This document shows positions 36,601-45,656 of a DNA stretch of 64,000 nt, in pieces. The stretch covers positions 186,001 to 250,000 of the forward strand of contig JAHHHK010000005.1 of assembly GCA_019359395.1 (NCBI GenBank), read 5' to 3'. The notes beneath the pieces were generated by a model, which saw nothing but the letters and a program-made list of their open reading frames with translations, was not told where the DNA came from and ran no database searches. Within the stretch, counting starts at the first letter, position 1, and each line of letters starts with the position of its first letter. Position numbers and translations under genes: made by a program. The stretch comes from Komarekiella atlantica HA4396-MV6. GTDB lineage: Bacteria; Cyanobacteriota; Cyanobacteriia; Cyanobacteriales; Nostocaceae.

Positions 36601-36940
36601 CTAACTCTCCATTTACATAAATTTTGGCAGAATCGGCCCACCAAACTAGCGCCAACCGCAAAGATAACCCCGCTAAAGGATAACCCTGTAAATCTTGGGG
36701 AACCACCAATCTTTGCACCAGCCACAGCACTTTTTTACCACCTGTCCAAGCAATGTGTCCTTTAGTATTTAATGAAGCAAGTTGCCAAACAGATAAATCA
36801 GATGTGGCAACATCAGTAATAACCTGGTCATGCTCTTGGTATAACCAGTTAGACTGAACATTAACTTGGCAACAAGAGCGCAGTTTCTCTATGGCTTCCA
36901 AGATGAATTTAGTATGAGATTGAGAGACAGAAGGGGTCAT
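33659..36940 (-). CDS. Alpha-mannosidase, GH38 family
   Basis: 1093 residues, full family length. Class II alpha-mannosidase, cutting terminal alpha-mannose from glycans. The catalytic domain shows LGHAHLDLAWLWSVNETWNA (zinc HxH/D), FPDLIFCHSTPALYAWIEEH, WVEPELNLIAGES (acid/base motif) and VWVPDTFGFCATLPQF, with the nucleophile Asp in PDTFG. It lacks a signal peptide, so it is probably cytoplasmic. Two insertions, TPPLPPFPTWND and LSPTPPLPPSPTPPLP, are Pro-rich and encoded by C-rich tracts. A stretch near the C-terminus (QATPHYANSTP) comes from a dispersed repeat. The neighbouring genes give no substrate clue. ATG start at 36940. Confidence 0.93.
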   Translation of the reverse strand: MTPSVSQSHTKFILEAIEKLRSCCQVNVQSNWLYQEHDQVITDVATSDLSVWQLASLNTKGHIAWTGGKKVLWLVQRLVVPQDLQGYPLAGLSLRLALVWWADSAKIYVNGELALEGDLFDCSPRVLLSRSVTPGEEFTVALRLESPGHCDGALVRSLFVYESTDNNNPDPGFVADELAVMQLYLEKFAPERLDELAAVVRDVTNCIDAENAKEELVKSFLSLRENLIKSEILASFFQGSWGEQKSKIYLLGHAHLDLAWLWSVNETWNAAQNTFESVLKLQKDFPDLIFCHSTPALYAWIEEHRPDLFRAIQAQVKAGRWEVIGGMWVEPELNLIAGESIARQLLYGQRYIQEKFGKLSNIVWVPDTFGFCATLPQFFANAGIEYFVTQKLRWNDTTKFDYGAFWWRSPDGSEIFSLMSAPIGEGIDPVKMASYAFEWQTQTGLSESLWLPGVGDHGGGPTRDMLETAQRWQKSPFFPNLEFTTAEKYLQQIRSGETGLIVSVQDSEVRSNYSPTPPLPPFPTWNDELYLEFHRGCYTTHADQKRWNRRCEGLLYQAELFATLAMVSCGVTYPKTEIEAAWKQILFNQFHDILPGSSITQVYIDALPEWQQVEQVGTKILHESLLAIASHITLPEPPKPNSLPIFIFNSLNWQRSDIISVSLPTSAATQEWQIYDITGKQLASQLSEPSILLFLATDIPPVGYRIFWLSPTPPLPPSPTPPLPIDWILENEFLRVVINPDTGDLSSFFDKTYQREILSGAGNQLQAFKDSGQYWDAWNIDPNYAQHPLPQTSLTSIQWLEQGPVQSRVRVVRQLGESEFCQDYILQAGSPLLKIASTVNWQESQVLVKAAFPLNLEADFATYEIPCGSIRRPTKPQTPAEQAKWEVPALRWADLTGHTQGDADIYGISLLNDCKYGYDSQPNQLRLTLLRSPNWPDLEADKGFHEFTYALYPHADSWESAHTVRRGYELNIPLQVLMNPFTNQNFSQATPHYANSTPDVTFLDLSSENLILMALKPAEDNPQQLILRCYECHGETAELSLQSDLELSLKQTVDLLERSSTTTEFSSQQQILTIQPWKIASFKVIPANNPKLG

Positions 36941-37045
36941 ATTTTCGCTAAGATGAGGGCACTTACGATAATTAACAGTTTGTCGTTTTTATTGTTTGGC
37001 GGGAGTCTCACAACTAAACAAGACTTAAACTAACAAATCACTACC

Positions 37046-38638
37046 ATGTCTTCTGGTTCTTCTGGTCATTATCAAAGCAGACTATTTAACTTTGTCAACC
37101 AGCAATCTCGGCGGGTGACACAACAGTGGGAAAACACCTTGCGGCATTTGCAAGTTGCTACTAAGTGGGGTGTAGAGACACTAATTTACTCGGTATATCT
37201 ACTGTTTCAGTCATCGGAATCAGCGGGGAAAACGCTACACACCAAAGAACCACAATCTAGACTAAAGTTACAATCAAATGATACCGATTTTCTAGCAGAA
37301 ACTCCCCTAACTGTTGACACACCCATCCAGCATGTATTAGGGGCAGCCCAAAATCTATCATTTGACGAGGTTACTGCTACTTCCTCGACTGCGACTTTAA
37401 ACCCCTTGGCGTTTTTGGGGGCTTTGTGGTCAAAAGCGATTCATCATAAACCTACAACTATTTCAGAGAATCCAGCAGGAAGTCTCAATCTCTCACAGCC
37501 AAAGGATGCTCTCAAGTATGATTTTCCAATCGTGCAGGGAATTGCCACAAATTTGCTGAATCGCAATTTGGTACTCGTTACTGCCGATAATGAAATTCTA
37601 GATATTTTGACATCCCAGCAGCAGGCACAATTAGAAGACAAAATTATTAGCGAAGTTGCTAATTACTGGTATTCTTGGCGATTAGCTCAAGTTAAAAAAG
37701 AAAAGGTTTTATTGCCAGAAATTGACCGTTTATTGGTAAAGCTCACTGGTAAAAGTACAAGTGAAATTGCATATCTTCCTGAAGGTACATCAGAAGATTT
37801 AAATTTAATTAATAAGAGTAAATTGCTAGCATTTATAGATGCATCTGTTGCCAAGTTGGAAACGAACGCTGTAGTACCTGTGCAACAACGCAGTCGGGAA
37901 ATTATCCAAGTTGTTAAAACACAGTTAAATATATTTCTTTATGGTAAAGAGCATTTAGCTGCTAGAACTGATAGTTTGGAAACTCACACGCTGAATTTTC
38001 AGGCTTTAATTGAAGCAGCACTCAATTACTTTTTTGGTGTTGGCGCAGGCAAACAACTTGAGTCAAGCGTTAATCAGAGACAATTACAAGGCAAACCATT
38101 GCCTTATCGTAGTTTCAATATACCTAAAAGTCCCCAGTTACATAACCAGGATGTACAAACAGATCCTTGGCTGAATTTGAGTGATTTATTTGGTGAGTCT
38201 AAAACAGTTGCTAATAAGCCAGTTATAGTACCCCAAAGACTAAATCCTGTACTAGCTTCAAGTGTATCATCAGAGATGTCTGTGCCTAAGAAAGTTGCGC
38301 GATCAAAAGCCAAATCTGAGTTGGTGCAAAAGAAGAAAACCACCCGTAATCTCACCTCAACTCAAAAAAAATCGGGAAAAATCATCTCTGCAAAGCAAAC
38401 TCAAGACGGGATTTCTCAATCTAAAAGTGATCCTAAAGGAGACGTTTTCCAGCGACTTCGTCAAAGTACCCAAATTGAGGCTAAACCAGATTGGATAGAA
38501 ACCACAGCAACTTTAATGGGCTATGAGAAGCATCCCTTAGAGCAGCTTTTAGAATGGCTTGACAGTTTTATGCTCTGGCTAGAAGAGATATTTGTCAAAA
38601 TTTTTCATGCATTACAAAAGTTGTGGCGAGGTAAATAA
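37046..38638 (+). CDS. Cyanobacterial conserved hypothetical protein, 530 aa
   Basis: No named family is recognised. The N-terminal part is helical and basic (RRVTQQWENTLRHLQVATKW), then a hydrophobic segment (VETLIYSVYLLFQ, about 50-62). A middle part (about 150-330) looks like an alpha/beta domain. A low-complexity Lys/Ser-rich linker (about 410-470) leads to an aromatic C-terminus (LLEWLDSFMLWLEEIFVKIF), a possible membrane-associated amphipathic helix. ATG at 37046 follows CTACC; no ribosome site is strong. Divergent from the mannosidase gene. Confidence 0.75.
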   Translation: MSSGSSGHYQSRLFNFVNQQSRRVTQQWENTLRHLQVATKWGVETLIYSVYLLFQSSESAGKTLHTKEPQSRLKLQSNDTDFLAETPLTVDTPIQHVLGAAQNLSFDEVTATSSTATLNPLAFLGALWSKAIHHKPTTISENPAGSLNLSQPKDALKYDFPIVQGIATNLLNRNLVLVTADNEILDILTSQQQAQLEDKIISEVANYWYSWRLAQVKKEKVLLPEIDRLLVKLTGKSTSEIAYLPEGTSEDLNLINKSKLLAFIDASVAKLETNAVVPVQQRSREIIQVVKTQLNIFLYGKEHLAARTDSLETHTLNFQALIEAALNYFFGVGAGKQLESSVNQRQLQGKPLPYRSFNIPKSPQLHNQDVQTDPWLNLSDLFGESKTVANKPVIVPQRLNPVLASSVSSEMSVPKKVARSKAKSELVQKKKTTRNLTSTQKKSGKIISAKQTQDGISQSKSDPKGDVFQRLRQSTQIEAKPDWIETTATLMGYEKHPLEQLLEWLDSFMLWLEEIFVKIFHALQKLWRGK

Positions 38639-38746
38639 GCTGGTAAATATTGTTTAATAACCTATAATATATTCACAATTTTCCAATTTAGAGACGTGGA
38701 AAAGGAAAATTTTGATTATCTATAGTGTTATTCGTGGTTTAGTGAA

Positions 38747-39043
38747 GTGAAAATTCTTGTTTACTGTAAATACTTCAATTTCAAAAATCCCTTAGATAAA
38801 CCAAAAATTGAAACATTTGCGGTGAATTTACCTCAAATTCCAAGGGTGGGTGAAACGATTGTAGTCGAGAGAATTTCACCCCAGAAGCAGTTTGTGATTA
38901 TTTTTGAGTACATTGTGACAGCAGTCCAGTTTAATGCATCTAGGGAATTAGCTGATTCAGCAGATGCTCAGGTAAATGCATTTTTGAACCACTGTTGGGA
39001 GGGAACGTCAAATTTTAAAGTTACGAACTTTCTAGAAAAGTAA
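38747..39043 (+). CDS. Hypothetical protein, 98 aa
   Basis: Starts at GTG 38747 (VKILVYCKYFNF) after the 530-residue gene and ends a few bases before the convergent acyltransferase gene. Beta-rich and compact, with the pattern NLPQIPRVGETIVVERISPQ and a C-terminal helix with DSADAQVNAFLNHCW. Family not recognised. It may be co-transcribed with 37046-38638, 108 bases upstream. Confidence 0.65.
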   Translation: MKILVYCKYFNFKNPLDKPKIETFAVNLPQIPRVGETIVVERISPQKQFVIIFEYIVTAVQFNASRELADSADAQVNAFLNHCWEGTSNFKVTNFLEK

Positions 39044-39047
39044 TTTT

Positions 39048-40079
39048 TTACCAAAGCATGTGATTGAAGAAATGACGAAATAGCTTAGTTCCTGTTGGTT
39101 CTTGATAGTCTTTTGGTAACAGAGTAAGCATTGCGTTTTGCAAAGCTTCTAAAGCTTTTTCAACTTCTTGACGCTTCGGTCTGGTAGTTTGAGAAAAGCG
39201 TAGCGGTTCACCTACTCGAATAGTTAACTCCTTTCCTAAGTAAAGGTCATGAGTTCCAATCAGCGCTAAAGGCACGATCGCCACACCCGTTCGTAAGGCG
39301 TAAATTACAGTTCCTCGCTTCAGGGGAAGATGTAAGTTCCCCTCAGCAGTTCCCAGTCGTCCTTCGGGAAACAGAACCATCCCATCCCCACGAGTCAAGA
39401 TTGCTACAACAATGCGGTCTATTTGTCGCAGTGTGTGTATGTCTTCCCCTGTAGTCACAGTTTGTTCAATTGCTGTAGCCAGATCCACAAGGTCTTGTCG
39501 TCCTGATTTAGCCGCTGCGATCACAGCTAGTTCTTCTTTCCACACCCGTTCTAAAGGAATGACACCTCCCGCAAATTTAAGGACGAGGCGCTTCCACCAC
39601 TTGTTATAGAGGGTGCGGGCATCACCCAGGATGTAATAGTAGGGTTGGGTGGGGAGTTCAGCCAGCAGCAGCAACGGATCGATGTGGTGGAGATGGTTGA
39701 CTGCCAAGATTGCAGGTTCTTGGGGTATTCTTTCAAAGTGTTCAACTTGCACTCGGAAACAGGAATGAATGAGCGATCGCATCACAAAGCGACGCAACCA
39801 AGGCTTAGCTCTAGGTTCCTGATACCCTTGATTAATAGCTTCCAAGCCATTTAGAGTTTCTTCAATTGTCTGGCGAATCGCGCGATCGCTAGCCGCAGCT
39901 ACACCTTCTTGTACCCGCTTGATGCTTGCGGTAGTTAAGGGCGGTAAGGTTTCTGATTGTGTTTTATCTTCTTGCTGATGGTTGGATGTCAAATCGGCTG
40001 CTTTTTCAACCCCATGAATTTGGGAAGTTACCCCATCAGCTAGGTCTTCTGGAACAGATTCACTAGAGGAACTTTTGAT
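39048..40079 (-). CDS. plsC: Lysophospholipid/1-acyl-glycerol-phosphate acyltransferase (PlsC family)
   Basis: A PlsC-type acyltransferase that adds an acyl chain to 1-acyl-glycerol-3-phosphate in membrane lipid synthesis. The four motifs are visible: AVNHLHHIDPLL (H-x4-D), GGVIPLER (motif II), MVLFPEGRLGTAEGN (FPEGR, motif III) and TGVAIVPLALIG (motif IV). From the canonical TTG at 39992 it is 314 residues, but that TTG has no ribosome site. The frame stays open upstream, and AAGGAGGG lies five bases before an in-frame ATC at 40079, which would add a Ser/Glu-rich 29-residue leader. I therefore give the longer extent; the certain part is 39048-39992. Confidence 0.82.
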   Translation of the reverse strand: MKSSSSESVPEDLADGVTSQIHGVEKAADLTSNHQQEDKTQSETLPPLTTASIKRVQEGVAAASDRAIRQTIEETLNGLEAINQGYQEPRAKPWLRRFVMRSLIHSCFRVQVEHFERIPQEPAILAVNHLHHIDPLLLLAELPTQPYYYILGDARTLYNKWWKRLVLKFAGGVIPLERVWKEELAVIAAAKSGRQDLVDLATAIEQTVTTGEDIHTLRQIDRIVVAILTRGDGMVLFPEGRLGTAEGNLHLPLKRGTVIYALRTGVAIVPLALIGTHDLYLGKELTIRVGEPLRFSQTTRPKRQEVEKALEALQNAMLTLLPKDYQEPTGTKLFRHFFNHMLW

Positions 40080-40292
40080 AAAACCCTCCTTGAATTCATG
40101 AATAAATCATAATTCTTGATGATCTACTATTAACCAACCTACAGCTAAATAGAAGCAGTGGAACTGTCTTATCTATATTTATAAAGGTAATTCAAATTAC
40201 CTGTAATTCCTCCCATAGCTGGAGGTTATTTTCCCTACAATATACCTTTATAGGCTAGTAGTTTGCTCAGAAAAACGTAAAAAATTAACCCT

Positions 40293-41156
40293 ATGATCCA
40301 CCACAGTGTTCTTGCAGCGTCTCGTAAAGAAGGTACATTCAAAGGTGTCGGAGGGGTTGATTTGTACTACCAAAGCTGGCATCCAGAAGGTAAGGTGAGG
40401 GGAATATTAGTGATTGTGCATGGACTCGGAGGACACAGCGGACGGTACAGTAATATCGTTCAACATCTGACACCTCTGAAATATGCTGTCTATGCCTTGG
40501 ACTTACGCGGTCATGGACGCTCACCCGGTCAGCGAGGCTATATCAACACTTGGAATGAGTTTCGCGAAGATCTGCGAGCCTTTCTAGAGTTGATTCAATC
40601 CCAGCAGCTAGGATGCCCAGTTTTTCTGATGGGTCATAGCTTAGGTGCAGTAATTGTCTTAGATTATGTTTTGCGCTACCCTAAGAATGCATCTAAATTA
40701 CAAGGTGCGATCGCCTTAGCGCCAACTTTAGGGAAGGTTGGAGTTTCACCTGTACGGGTGTTCATAGGAAAGATGCTCTCACGGGTGTGGCCGCGTTTTT
40801 CCCTAAATACGGGCATTGACATAACCGCTGCTTCACGAGATGAGCAAATTTTAGCCGCCTATGCTCAGGATACTCTCCGACATACCCGTGCTACGGCTCG
40901 TCTGGCTACAGAATTCTTTGCGACAGTTGACTGGATTAATGTTCACGCCACTGATTGGCAATTACCATTGTTGATTCTCCACGGAGGAGCAGATAGAGTA
41001 GCTTTACCTGCGGGAAGCGACATTTTTTATCAGCGGTTAACCTGCTCAGATAAACTGCGAATTGAGTATCCGGGAGCCTACCACGAGATTCAAAGTGACC
41101 TGAATTACCAAGAGGTACTAACTGATTTGGAGCATTGGCTGGAGCGACATTTATAG
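40293..41156 (+). CDS. Alpha/beta hydrolase, monoacylglycerol-lipase-like
   Basis: A 287-residue serine hydrolase. Visible are the oxyanion segment VIVHGLGGHSGRYSN, the DLRGHGRSPGQRGY strand, the nucleophile elbow GHSLGAV (Ser in about 110-116), the aspartate loop LPLLILHGGADRVALP and the catalytic histidine in YPGAYHEIQSDL. This is the arrangement of monoglyceride lipases and lysophospholipases; the substrate is inferred. It is divergent from the PlsC gene, which would suit a role in membrane-lipid turnover, but context alone does not prove that. ATG at 40293. Confidence 0.88.
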   Translation: MIHHSVLAASRKEGTFKGVGGVDLYYQSWHPEGKVRGILVIVHGLGGHSGRYSNIVQHLTPLKYAVYALDLRGHGRSPGQRGYINTWNEFREDLRAFLELIQSQQLGCPVFLMGHSLGAVIVLDYVLRYPKNASKLQGAIALAPTLGKVGVSPVRVFIGKMLSRVWPRFSLNTGIDITAASRDEQILAAYAQDTLRHTRATARLATEFFATVDWINVHATDWQLPLLILHGGADRVALPAGSDIFYQRLTCSDKLRIEYPGAYHEIQSDLNYQEVLTDLEHWLERHL

Positions 41157-41177
41157 CAAAGTGCTGAGTGCTAAAGC

Positions 41178-41200
41178 GCGGTAGCGGGGCGTTTAGCCCG
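41178..41200. repeat. GCGGTAGCGGGGCGTTTAGC dispersed repeat, copy 2
   Basis: Nearly identical to 18764-18788, and again within 50 bases of the end of a gene. The flanks GTGCTGAGTGC and TGCTGAGTAG are also similar, so the homologous block is longer than the core. Confidence 0.7.
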
Positions 41201-41307
41201 TGCTGAGTAGAAACTCAGTTAATTCAAAGCTTTGAGCAATCAACACTGTCCTAACCTATATGACTACGGCTATATCAAACAGGCGATCGCATCTTGAGAA
41301 ATAACAA

Positions 41308-41751
41308 TTACAGTGTTGTTGGGTCAACCGCTACAATTCCTTCAGACGCATAGCGAATGAAATCTTTAGTATTGAATGTCAGAATATGCGTCAAACCGTT
41401 CGCCTTTATAATAGCAACGAGACGAGCATCATGTACTTGAACACCTGACACACTGAATGCAACGACAAGCTTACGCCACTCAGGGTAAATAATAGGCGTA
41501 TCAGGCAACAATGGAAAGAGGCGCTCAATTAGTCGCAACAGGCGACCCACTTCTTTTGGTGTTAAACCAAATCCATTCTTTATAGCTGGTCTTGTAGCGA
41601 CATTCCAAAACTCAATGCAGTTTTGTGGTGTAATTTGCAGTGTATGTCCGTCACGTTGTAGTTTACGGATCGCAGTTCGGATTATTGGGTGTAGTGGGTG
41701 AGTGCGATCAACAAGACGCAGCAGGATATTGGTGTCTACAAGGTACACCAC
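41308..41751 (-). CDS. PIN-domain toxin (VapC-like)
   Basis: A 147-residue PIN-domain RNase, the toxin of a type II toxin-antitoxin pair. The acidic residues of the family are present: D6 (YLVDTN), E47 (CIEFWNV), D108 (QVHDARL) and D130 (NTKDF). It starts with GTG at 41751, two bases after the stop of the antitoxin gene, so translation is coupled. The activity, likely cutting tRNA or mRNA, is inferred from the family. Confidence 0.85.
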   Translation of the reverse strand: MVYLVDTNILLRLVDRTHPLHPIIRTAIRKLQRDGHTLQITPQNCIEFWNVATRPAIKNGFGLTPKEVGRLLRLIERLFPLLPDTPIIYPEWRKLVVAFSVSGVQVHDARLVAIIKANGLTHILTFNTKDFIRYASEGIVAVDPTTL

Positions 41752-41753
41752 TG

Positions 41754-42035
41754 CTAAGGATGCTCCTCATAAATACTTTCACGACTCACTGCATAATCTG
41801 ACAACATAGGTATATTTGATCCAACACATTCTGCAAACTCGTCAGCTAACTGATCTGCAACTAACTCAAACTCGTCATAATTCTGCTGATTATGTGTTTG
41901 CTGTAGCAGCGCCTCTACGGTTGGCGCGAAAGCATCAGCCAATAATTTTCGGATGCTTTCAGCGTCATGACGTGCAATGCTTTCGCGTAATTTCTGCTCT
42001 AATTCCGGCGATAATTCCAGCTTGATGGTTGTCAT
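41754..42035 (-). CDS. VapB-like antitoxin
   Basis: A 93-residue acidic protein just upstream of the PIN toxin with a two-base gap. The N-terminus TTIKLELSPELEQKLRES is ribbon-helix-helix-like, and the rest is helical and acidic (DEFELVADQLADEF), as expected of a domain that wraps the toxin. The family label rests on the context and general character; the RHH fold is suggested, not proven. It probably represses the pair through an operator just upstream. ATG start at 42035. Confidence 0.7.
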   Translation of the reverse strand: MTTIKLELSPELEQKLRESIARHDAESIRKLLADAFAPTVEALLQQTHNQQNYDEFELVADQLADEFAECVGSNIPMLSDYAVSRESIYEEHP

Positions 42036-42258
42036 ATTTTAAAAATTCGGTATTAACTAGTCTTTTTAATGCTATCAACAAGGCAACTAGCTATCATCTA
42101 AATCAATTTTAGTTTGAGTCAAAAATCATAAAAGCCAAACTCTCAAACCGTTTAATTAGGTACACTTTAATAGTGCGATCGCCTTTTTCGTAGCGTCTCA
42201 TAGAAAAGCTATCGCACTTATCACCATTAACAGGCTGGTTGCCAATTTAAATGCAGAT

Positions 42259-42588
42259 TCAGTTATTTACATTATCCGAAAAATAGATTGCTGAGGACTG
42301 AGAGTTTTTTCCAACCAAAATAGGCTCTCCCTTAACTCCTCCACGAGTGAGAGTACAAATTTTAAAAAAGTTTTCACAATCAAAAATTGCCAGAACTAGC
42401 TCTTTCCCTGTTTGATAAGAGGATGGTAAAGGTTTCCCTACCTCGCCTTCTATATCTGTTCCTTTGTCACGCCAACGTAACTTCCAAATCCGCTTTTCGG
42501 TTATTGGTGCTTGGACAGATTTAGCAATAGCACCATACACCTGCTCAGCTTTAACATCATCCTTAGCTGCTGGAATAAAAAACTTCAT
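42259..42588 (-). CDS. Hypothetical protein, 109 aa
   Basis: A small soluble protein beginning MKFFIPAAKDDVKAEQVYGA, with a Lys/Trp-rich stretch (RIWKLRWRDKGTDIEGEVGK), a beta-rich middle (ELVLAIFDCENFFKICTLTR) and an SSAIYFSDN end. I do not recognise it. ATG at 42588. It is downstream of the SDR gene by 50 bases and may belong to its transcript. Confidence 0.6.
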   Translation of the reverse strand: MKFFIPAAKDDVKAEQVYGAIAKSVQAPITEKRIWKLRWRDKGTDIEGEVGKPLPSSYQTGKELVLAIFDCENFFKICTLTRGGVKGEPILVGKNSQSSAIYFSDNVNN

Positions 42589-42638
42589 ACGCTTTAGTTG
42601 TAAATAACGTAAATTTCACTAGCCCCAGCGTAACGTAG

Positions 42639-43436
42639 TTACCAAGGTAATTTACTACCATCCCACGAGAAAAAGTAACCACTATCACCTTCTTGAAGTT
42701 GTTCAATGACAGCCAGTAATTGGGTAACAGTACGCTCGACTGAGAATAATTTTTCCGCAGGTACATTTCCCTGAAACGGACGGGAAAGGCGTGTATCCGT
42801 TGTACCAGGGTGTAATGTTACTACCAATGTTTTAGGACAGCTTCTTTTATACTCAATTGCTGCCGTTCGCATAAACATGTTGAGTGCAGCTTTGGAGGCG
42901 CGATAGCCATACCATCCGCCAAGTTGGTTATCGCCAATACTGCCAAGCTTAGCAGAAATATTAGCAAGAACGCTGCGTTCTGGGCTTACCGCAGCACCGG
43001 AGCCATTACTATGACGAAATAAGGGTAATAGGTGTTTAGCAAGTAGGACAGCACCAATACTATTGATTTGGAAGTAACGCAATAAATTTTCTGAATTGAG
43101 CTGTCTTAAGCTTTTTTCGGGTTGCAAATTGCCCTCATGTAAAAATCCTACACAATTGATTACTAAATGCAATTTTTTAATTTGGGTACGCATTTTTTGA
43201 ATAGCTTCAGCAATTTGCAACTCGTCAGTAATATCCATCGACAAACAAATTAATCGCTCAGAATGTTCGCTTGCAAGAGCCATTAACTCAGAGGCAGATT
43301 CCAGTTGACGATAGGTTGCATAAATTTTGGCAATTCTGCCATCTTGTAGCAATTTTTTTACAAACCCTAAGCCAATACCTCTACTAGCTCCCACAATTAA
43401 TGCATTTACATGATTAATTTCATCAATAAAAGACAT
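42639..43436 (-). CDS. Short-chain dehydrogenase/reductase (CsgA-like)
   Basis: 265 residues of Rossmann-type NAD(P)-binding oxidoreductase. It has the glycine motif ALIVGASRGIGLGF (13-26), an NCVGFLHEG (NNAG-type) element, the catalytic S-x-Y-x3-K triad as YGYRASKAALNMF (Tyr and Lys in YxxxK) and VVTLHPGTTDT. The substrate is unknown; the order of motifs suits the CsgA/carbonyl-reductase-like group. It lies 7 bases after the GNAT gene, in an mnmE-GNAT-SDR operon on the minus strand. ATG start at 43436. Confidence 0.88.
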   Translation of the reverse strand: MSFIDEINHVNALIVGASRGIGLGFVKKLLQDGRIAKIYATYRQLESASELMALASEHSERLICLSMDITDELQIAEAIQKMRTQIKKLHLVINCVGFLHEGNLQPEKSLRQLNSENLLRYFQINSIGAVLLAKHLLPLFRHSNGSGAAVSPERSVLANISAKLGSIGDNQLGGWYGYRASKAALNMFMRTAAIEYKRSCPKTLVVTLHPGTTDTRLSRPFQGNVPAEKLFSVERTVTQLLAVIEQLQEGDSGYFFSWDGSKLPW

Positions 43437-43443
43437 ATAAATA

Positions 43444-43947
43444 TTAGGTTAGTTGTGAAAATATTTCGTATTCATAGCGAGAGACAAAATAAGCACCAAC
43501 TTGTTTGTCACTGTGATGACGGAAACCAAAGCGTTCATATACCTCTCGCAGGCGCGGACGTGAAGCATCGCAATCCAGGCGTAAATAACGTCTACCAAGA
43601 GTTTGTGTATATTTGACTGCCCAAGTCAGTAGTGCTGAAGAGACTTTACCACCAGAGTAATGCCGTCGAACAGCAAGGCGATGTACAAATGCTGATTCTT
43701 TCTGAGAAATATCAGACCAAAAAAGTAAATCCTCAAGCTGAAACTTGATTGTACCAGCTGGCTCACCATCCCACTCAGCAATGAAAAACAAGCCGTTAGC
43801 AACATCTGTAGAGATACTTTCTGATGAAACCTCGCTATTATGCCATAAAGGCGTATCACGCTCCTGGAGCCACGAAGCTGCTTCTAGCAGTATATCCGAG
43901 ACTATGACCGTATCTTGTATGGTTGCTTGGCGAATTGATATGTACAT
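43444..43947 (-). CDS. GNAT-family acetyltransferase
   Basis: About 167 residues. The N-terminal IRQATIQDTVIVSDILLEAA leads into the GNAT fold, with the acetyl-CoA strand FVHRLAVRRHYSGGKVSSALL (motif A, R-x2-x-G-x-A-like) and the C-terminal GRRYLRLDCDASRPRLREVYERFGF. The substrate is unknown. The start is set at ATG 43947, 11 bases after the mnmE stop; an in-frame TTG at 43974 would overlap mnmE. Part of the mnmE-GNAT-SDR operon. Confidence 0.85.
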   Translation of the reverse strand: MYISIRQATIQDTVIVSDILLEAASWLQERDTPLWHNSEVSSESISTDVANGLFFIAEWDGEPAGTIKFQLEDLLFWSDISQKESAFVHRLAVRRHYSGGKVSSALLTWAVKYTQTLGRRYLRLDCDASRPRLREVYERFGFRHHSDKQVGAYFVSRYEYEIFSQLT

Positions 43948-43958
43948 AGCAAGGTAGT

Positions 43959-45347
43959 TTATTTTCCAATACAAAATCTGCTAAAAATTCTTTCAAGTAC
44001 TGATTCTGTAACTTCCTCACCCGTGATTTCTCCTAATGCTTGAATTGCACCACGTAAGTCAATTGTCCAGAAATCAAGGGGTAATTGTTCAGCAATTGTT
44101 GTTTGTACCTGTTTCAAAGAAATTTTAGCTTGAGTTAATGCCGCAGCTTGCCTTTGGTTAATTGCTAAATCCATATCAGCTGCTTGGACTTTTCCAGATT
44201 GAACTATTTCTAAAATCACTGTTTCTAAAGTATCAATACCTTTATTCTGTGCCGCTGTGGTAGTGACAATTTGGTGAATATTGTTTGGATATTTGAAAGA
44301 TTTAATAAATTCCGTTTCTACAAGGTCAATTTTGTTAATAACTAAAATTAACGGACGGTGTTGCACCTGTTCGTAAATTTCTTGATCGCCTTGCGTCCAA
44401 CCATCTGAGGCGTCGATGGTCAAAAGTACTAAATCGGCTGCACTAGCAGCACGGCGCGATCGCTCAACTCCAATTTTTTCTACTTGGTCTACTGTTTCCC
44501 GAATCCCAGCTGTATCTAGTACTTGCACAGGAATTCCTCCAACTACTAGCTGGGATTCTACAACATCGCGGGTTGTCCCAGGTAAATCGGTGACAATGGC
44601 GCGATCGCTCTGGCTCCAAGCATTCAACAAGCTCGACTTGCCAACATTTGGACGCCCAACAATCGCTACTTTTAAACCTGTGCGTAGCAGTTCACCCTTG
44701 TCTTTGGTTGCCAGTAGCCTAGTGATTTCTGCGGCAATTTTTTTGATTTCTGATATGATTGCTTTATTATCCAGCGGGGGTAAATCTTCCTCAAAATCTA
44801 TCCGAGCTTCGATTTGTGCCAAAATGTCCAAACAGTTGGCGCGTAACTGCCGGATTGGGTGAGCCAATTTTCCTTGTAAACCAGCTAAGGCAGTTTGAGC
44901 AGCTTGAGGCGATCGCGCTCCCACCAAATCAGCAATACTTTCAGCTTGCGTCAAATCCAATCGCCCATTCAAAAAGGCGCGGAGGGTAAACTCCCCAGGT
45001 TGAGCAAGTCTTGCTCCACTTTCCAAACACAGTTGTAAAACCTCCTGCACAGCCATAATTCCCCCGTGGCAATGGAATTCCACCACATCTTCACGAGTGT
45101 AAGAACGGGGTGCTTTCATAATCAGCAACAAGGCTTCATCCACCAAATGTTGCGTCTGGGGATGGCGGATGTAACCGTAGAGAATCCGGTGAGTTTCCCA
45201 AACTTGACGCCCAGGTGCGTGAAACAGAATTTGGGCGATCGCTATTGCTTGAGAACCAGATAACCGCACAATCCCAACGCTACCCTGTTGGGGAACAACA
45301 GCAGTAGCGATCGCGGCGATGGTTCCAGTAGTGGCAAATTCTGACAT
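43959..45347 (-). CDS. mnmE: tRNA modification GTPase MnmE
   Basis: About 462 residues. With MnmG it makes the 5-carboxymethylaminomethyl group on U34 of certain tRNAs. It has the N-terminal tetrahydrofolate domain, the helical domain, and the inserted G domain: [14 protein letters not shown] (G1), TTRDVVE (G2), DTAGIRE (G3), NKID (G4). The invariant C-terminal cysteine motif is CIGK at the end. ATG at 45347 starts [13 protein letters not shown]; a GTG/ATG further upstream would add six residues. Followed by GNAT and SDR genes. Confidence 0.97.
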   Translation of the reverse strand: MSEFATTGTIAAIATAVVPQQGSVGIVRLSGSQAIAIAQILFHAPGRQVWETHRILYGYIRHPQTQHLVDEALLLIMKAPRSYTREDVVEFHCHGGIMAVQEVLQLCLESGARLAQPGEFTLRAFLNGRLDLTQAESIADLVGARSPQAAQTALAGLQGKLAHPIRQLRANCLDILAQIEARIDFEEDLPPLDNKAIISEIKKIAAEITRLLATKDKGELLRTGLKVAIVGRPNVGKSSLLNAWSQSDRAIVTDLPGTTRDVVESQLVVGGIPVQVLDTAGIRETVDQVEKIGVERSRRAASAADLVLLTIDASDGWTQGDQEIYEQVQHRPLILVINKIDLVETEFIKSFKYPNNIHQIVTTTAAQNKGIDTLETVILEIVQSGKVQAADMDLAINQRQAAALTQAKISLKQVQTTIAEQLPLDFWTIDLRGAIQALGEITGEEVTESVLERIFSRFCIGK

Positions 45348-45656
45348 GAGCGCCCTTTTCAGCAAAACATTGCATACATTATGGTTAGCGTAGCAGGAGT
45401 GGAATAGACCTTACATCAAAGGTACTTTTACATGAAGTGGGAAAGATTTAAATAATTCGTAATGACGCTCGTTCCTCGCTACCGCTTCTCTACGAGAGGC
45501 TACGCCAACGCTAACGTAATTCGCTCTGGGGCTACGCCCCGCTGCGAAGCGCGTAATTAAGTTTTGCAATGGGGATTTAGACCAATAGGATGGCAAATGA
45601 CAAGGTAAAATTTATCTGGAGGGTAGAAAAACGCCCTAAGTAGAGAGGAATTCACT
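45348..45656. other. Intergenic region with TTCTCTACGAGAG-type dispersed repeat
   Basis: About 300 bases. A repeat block at 45465-45560 contains TTCTCTACGAGAGGCTACGC and a CTGGGGCTACGCCCCG hairpin (45524-45540). The TTCTCTACGAG core is shared with 18895 (other strand) and 54443. The rest is AT-rich, with the control region of the 66-residue gene at its right end. Confidence 0.55.
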
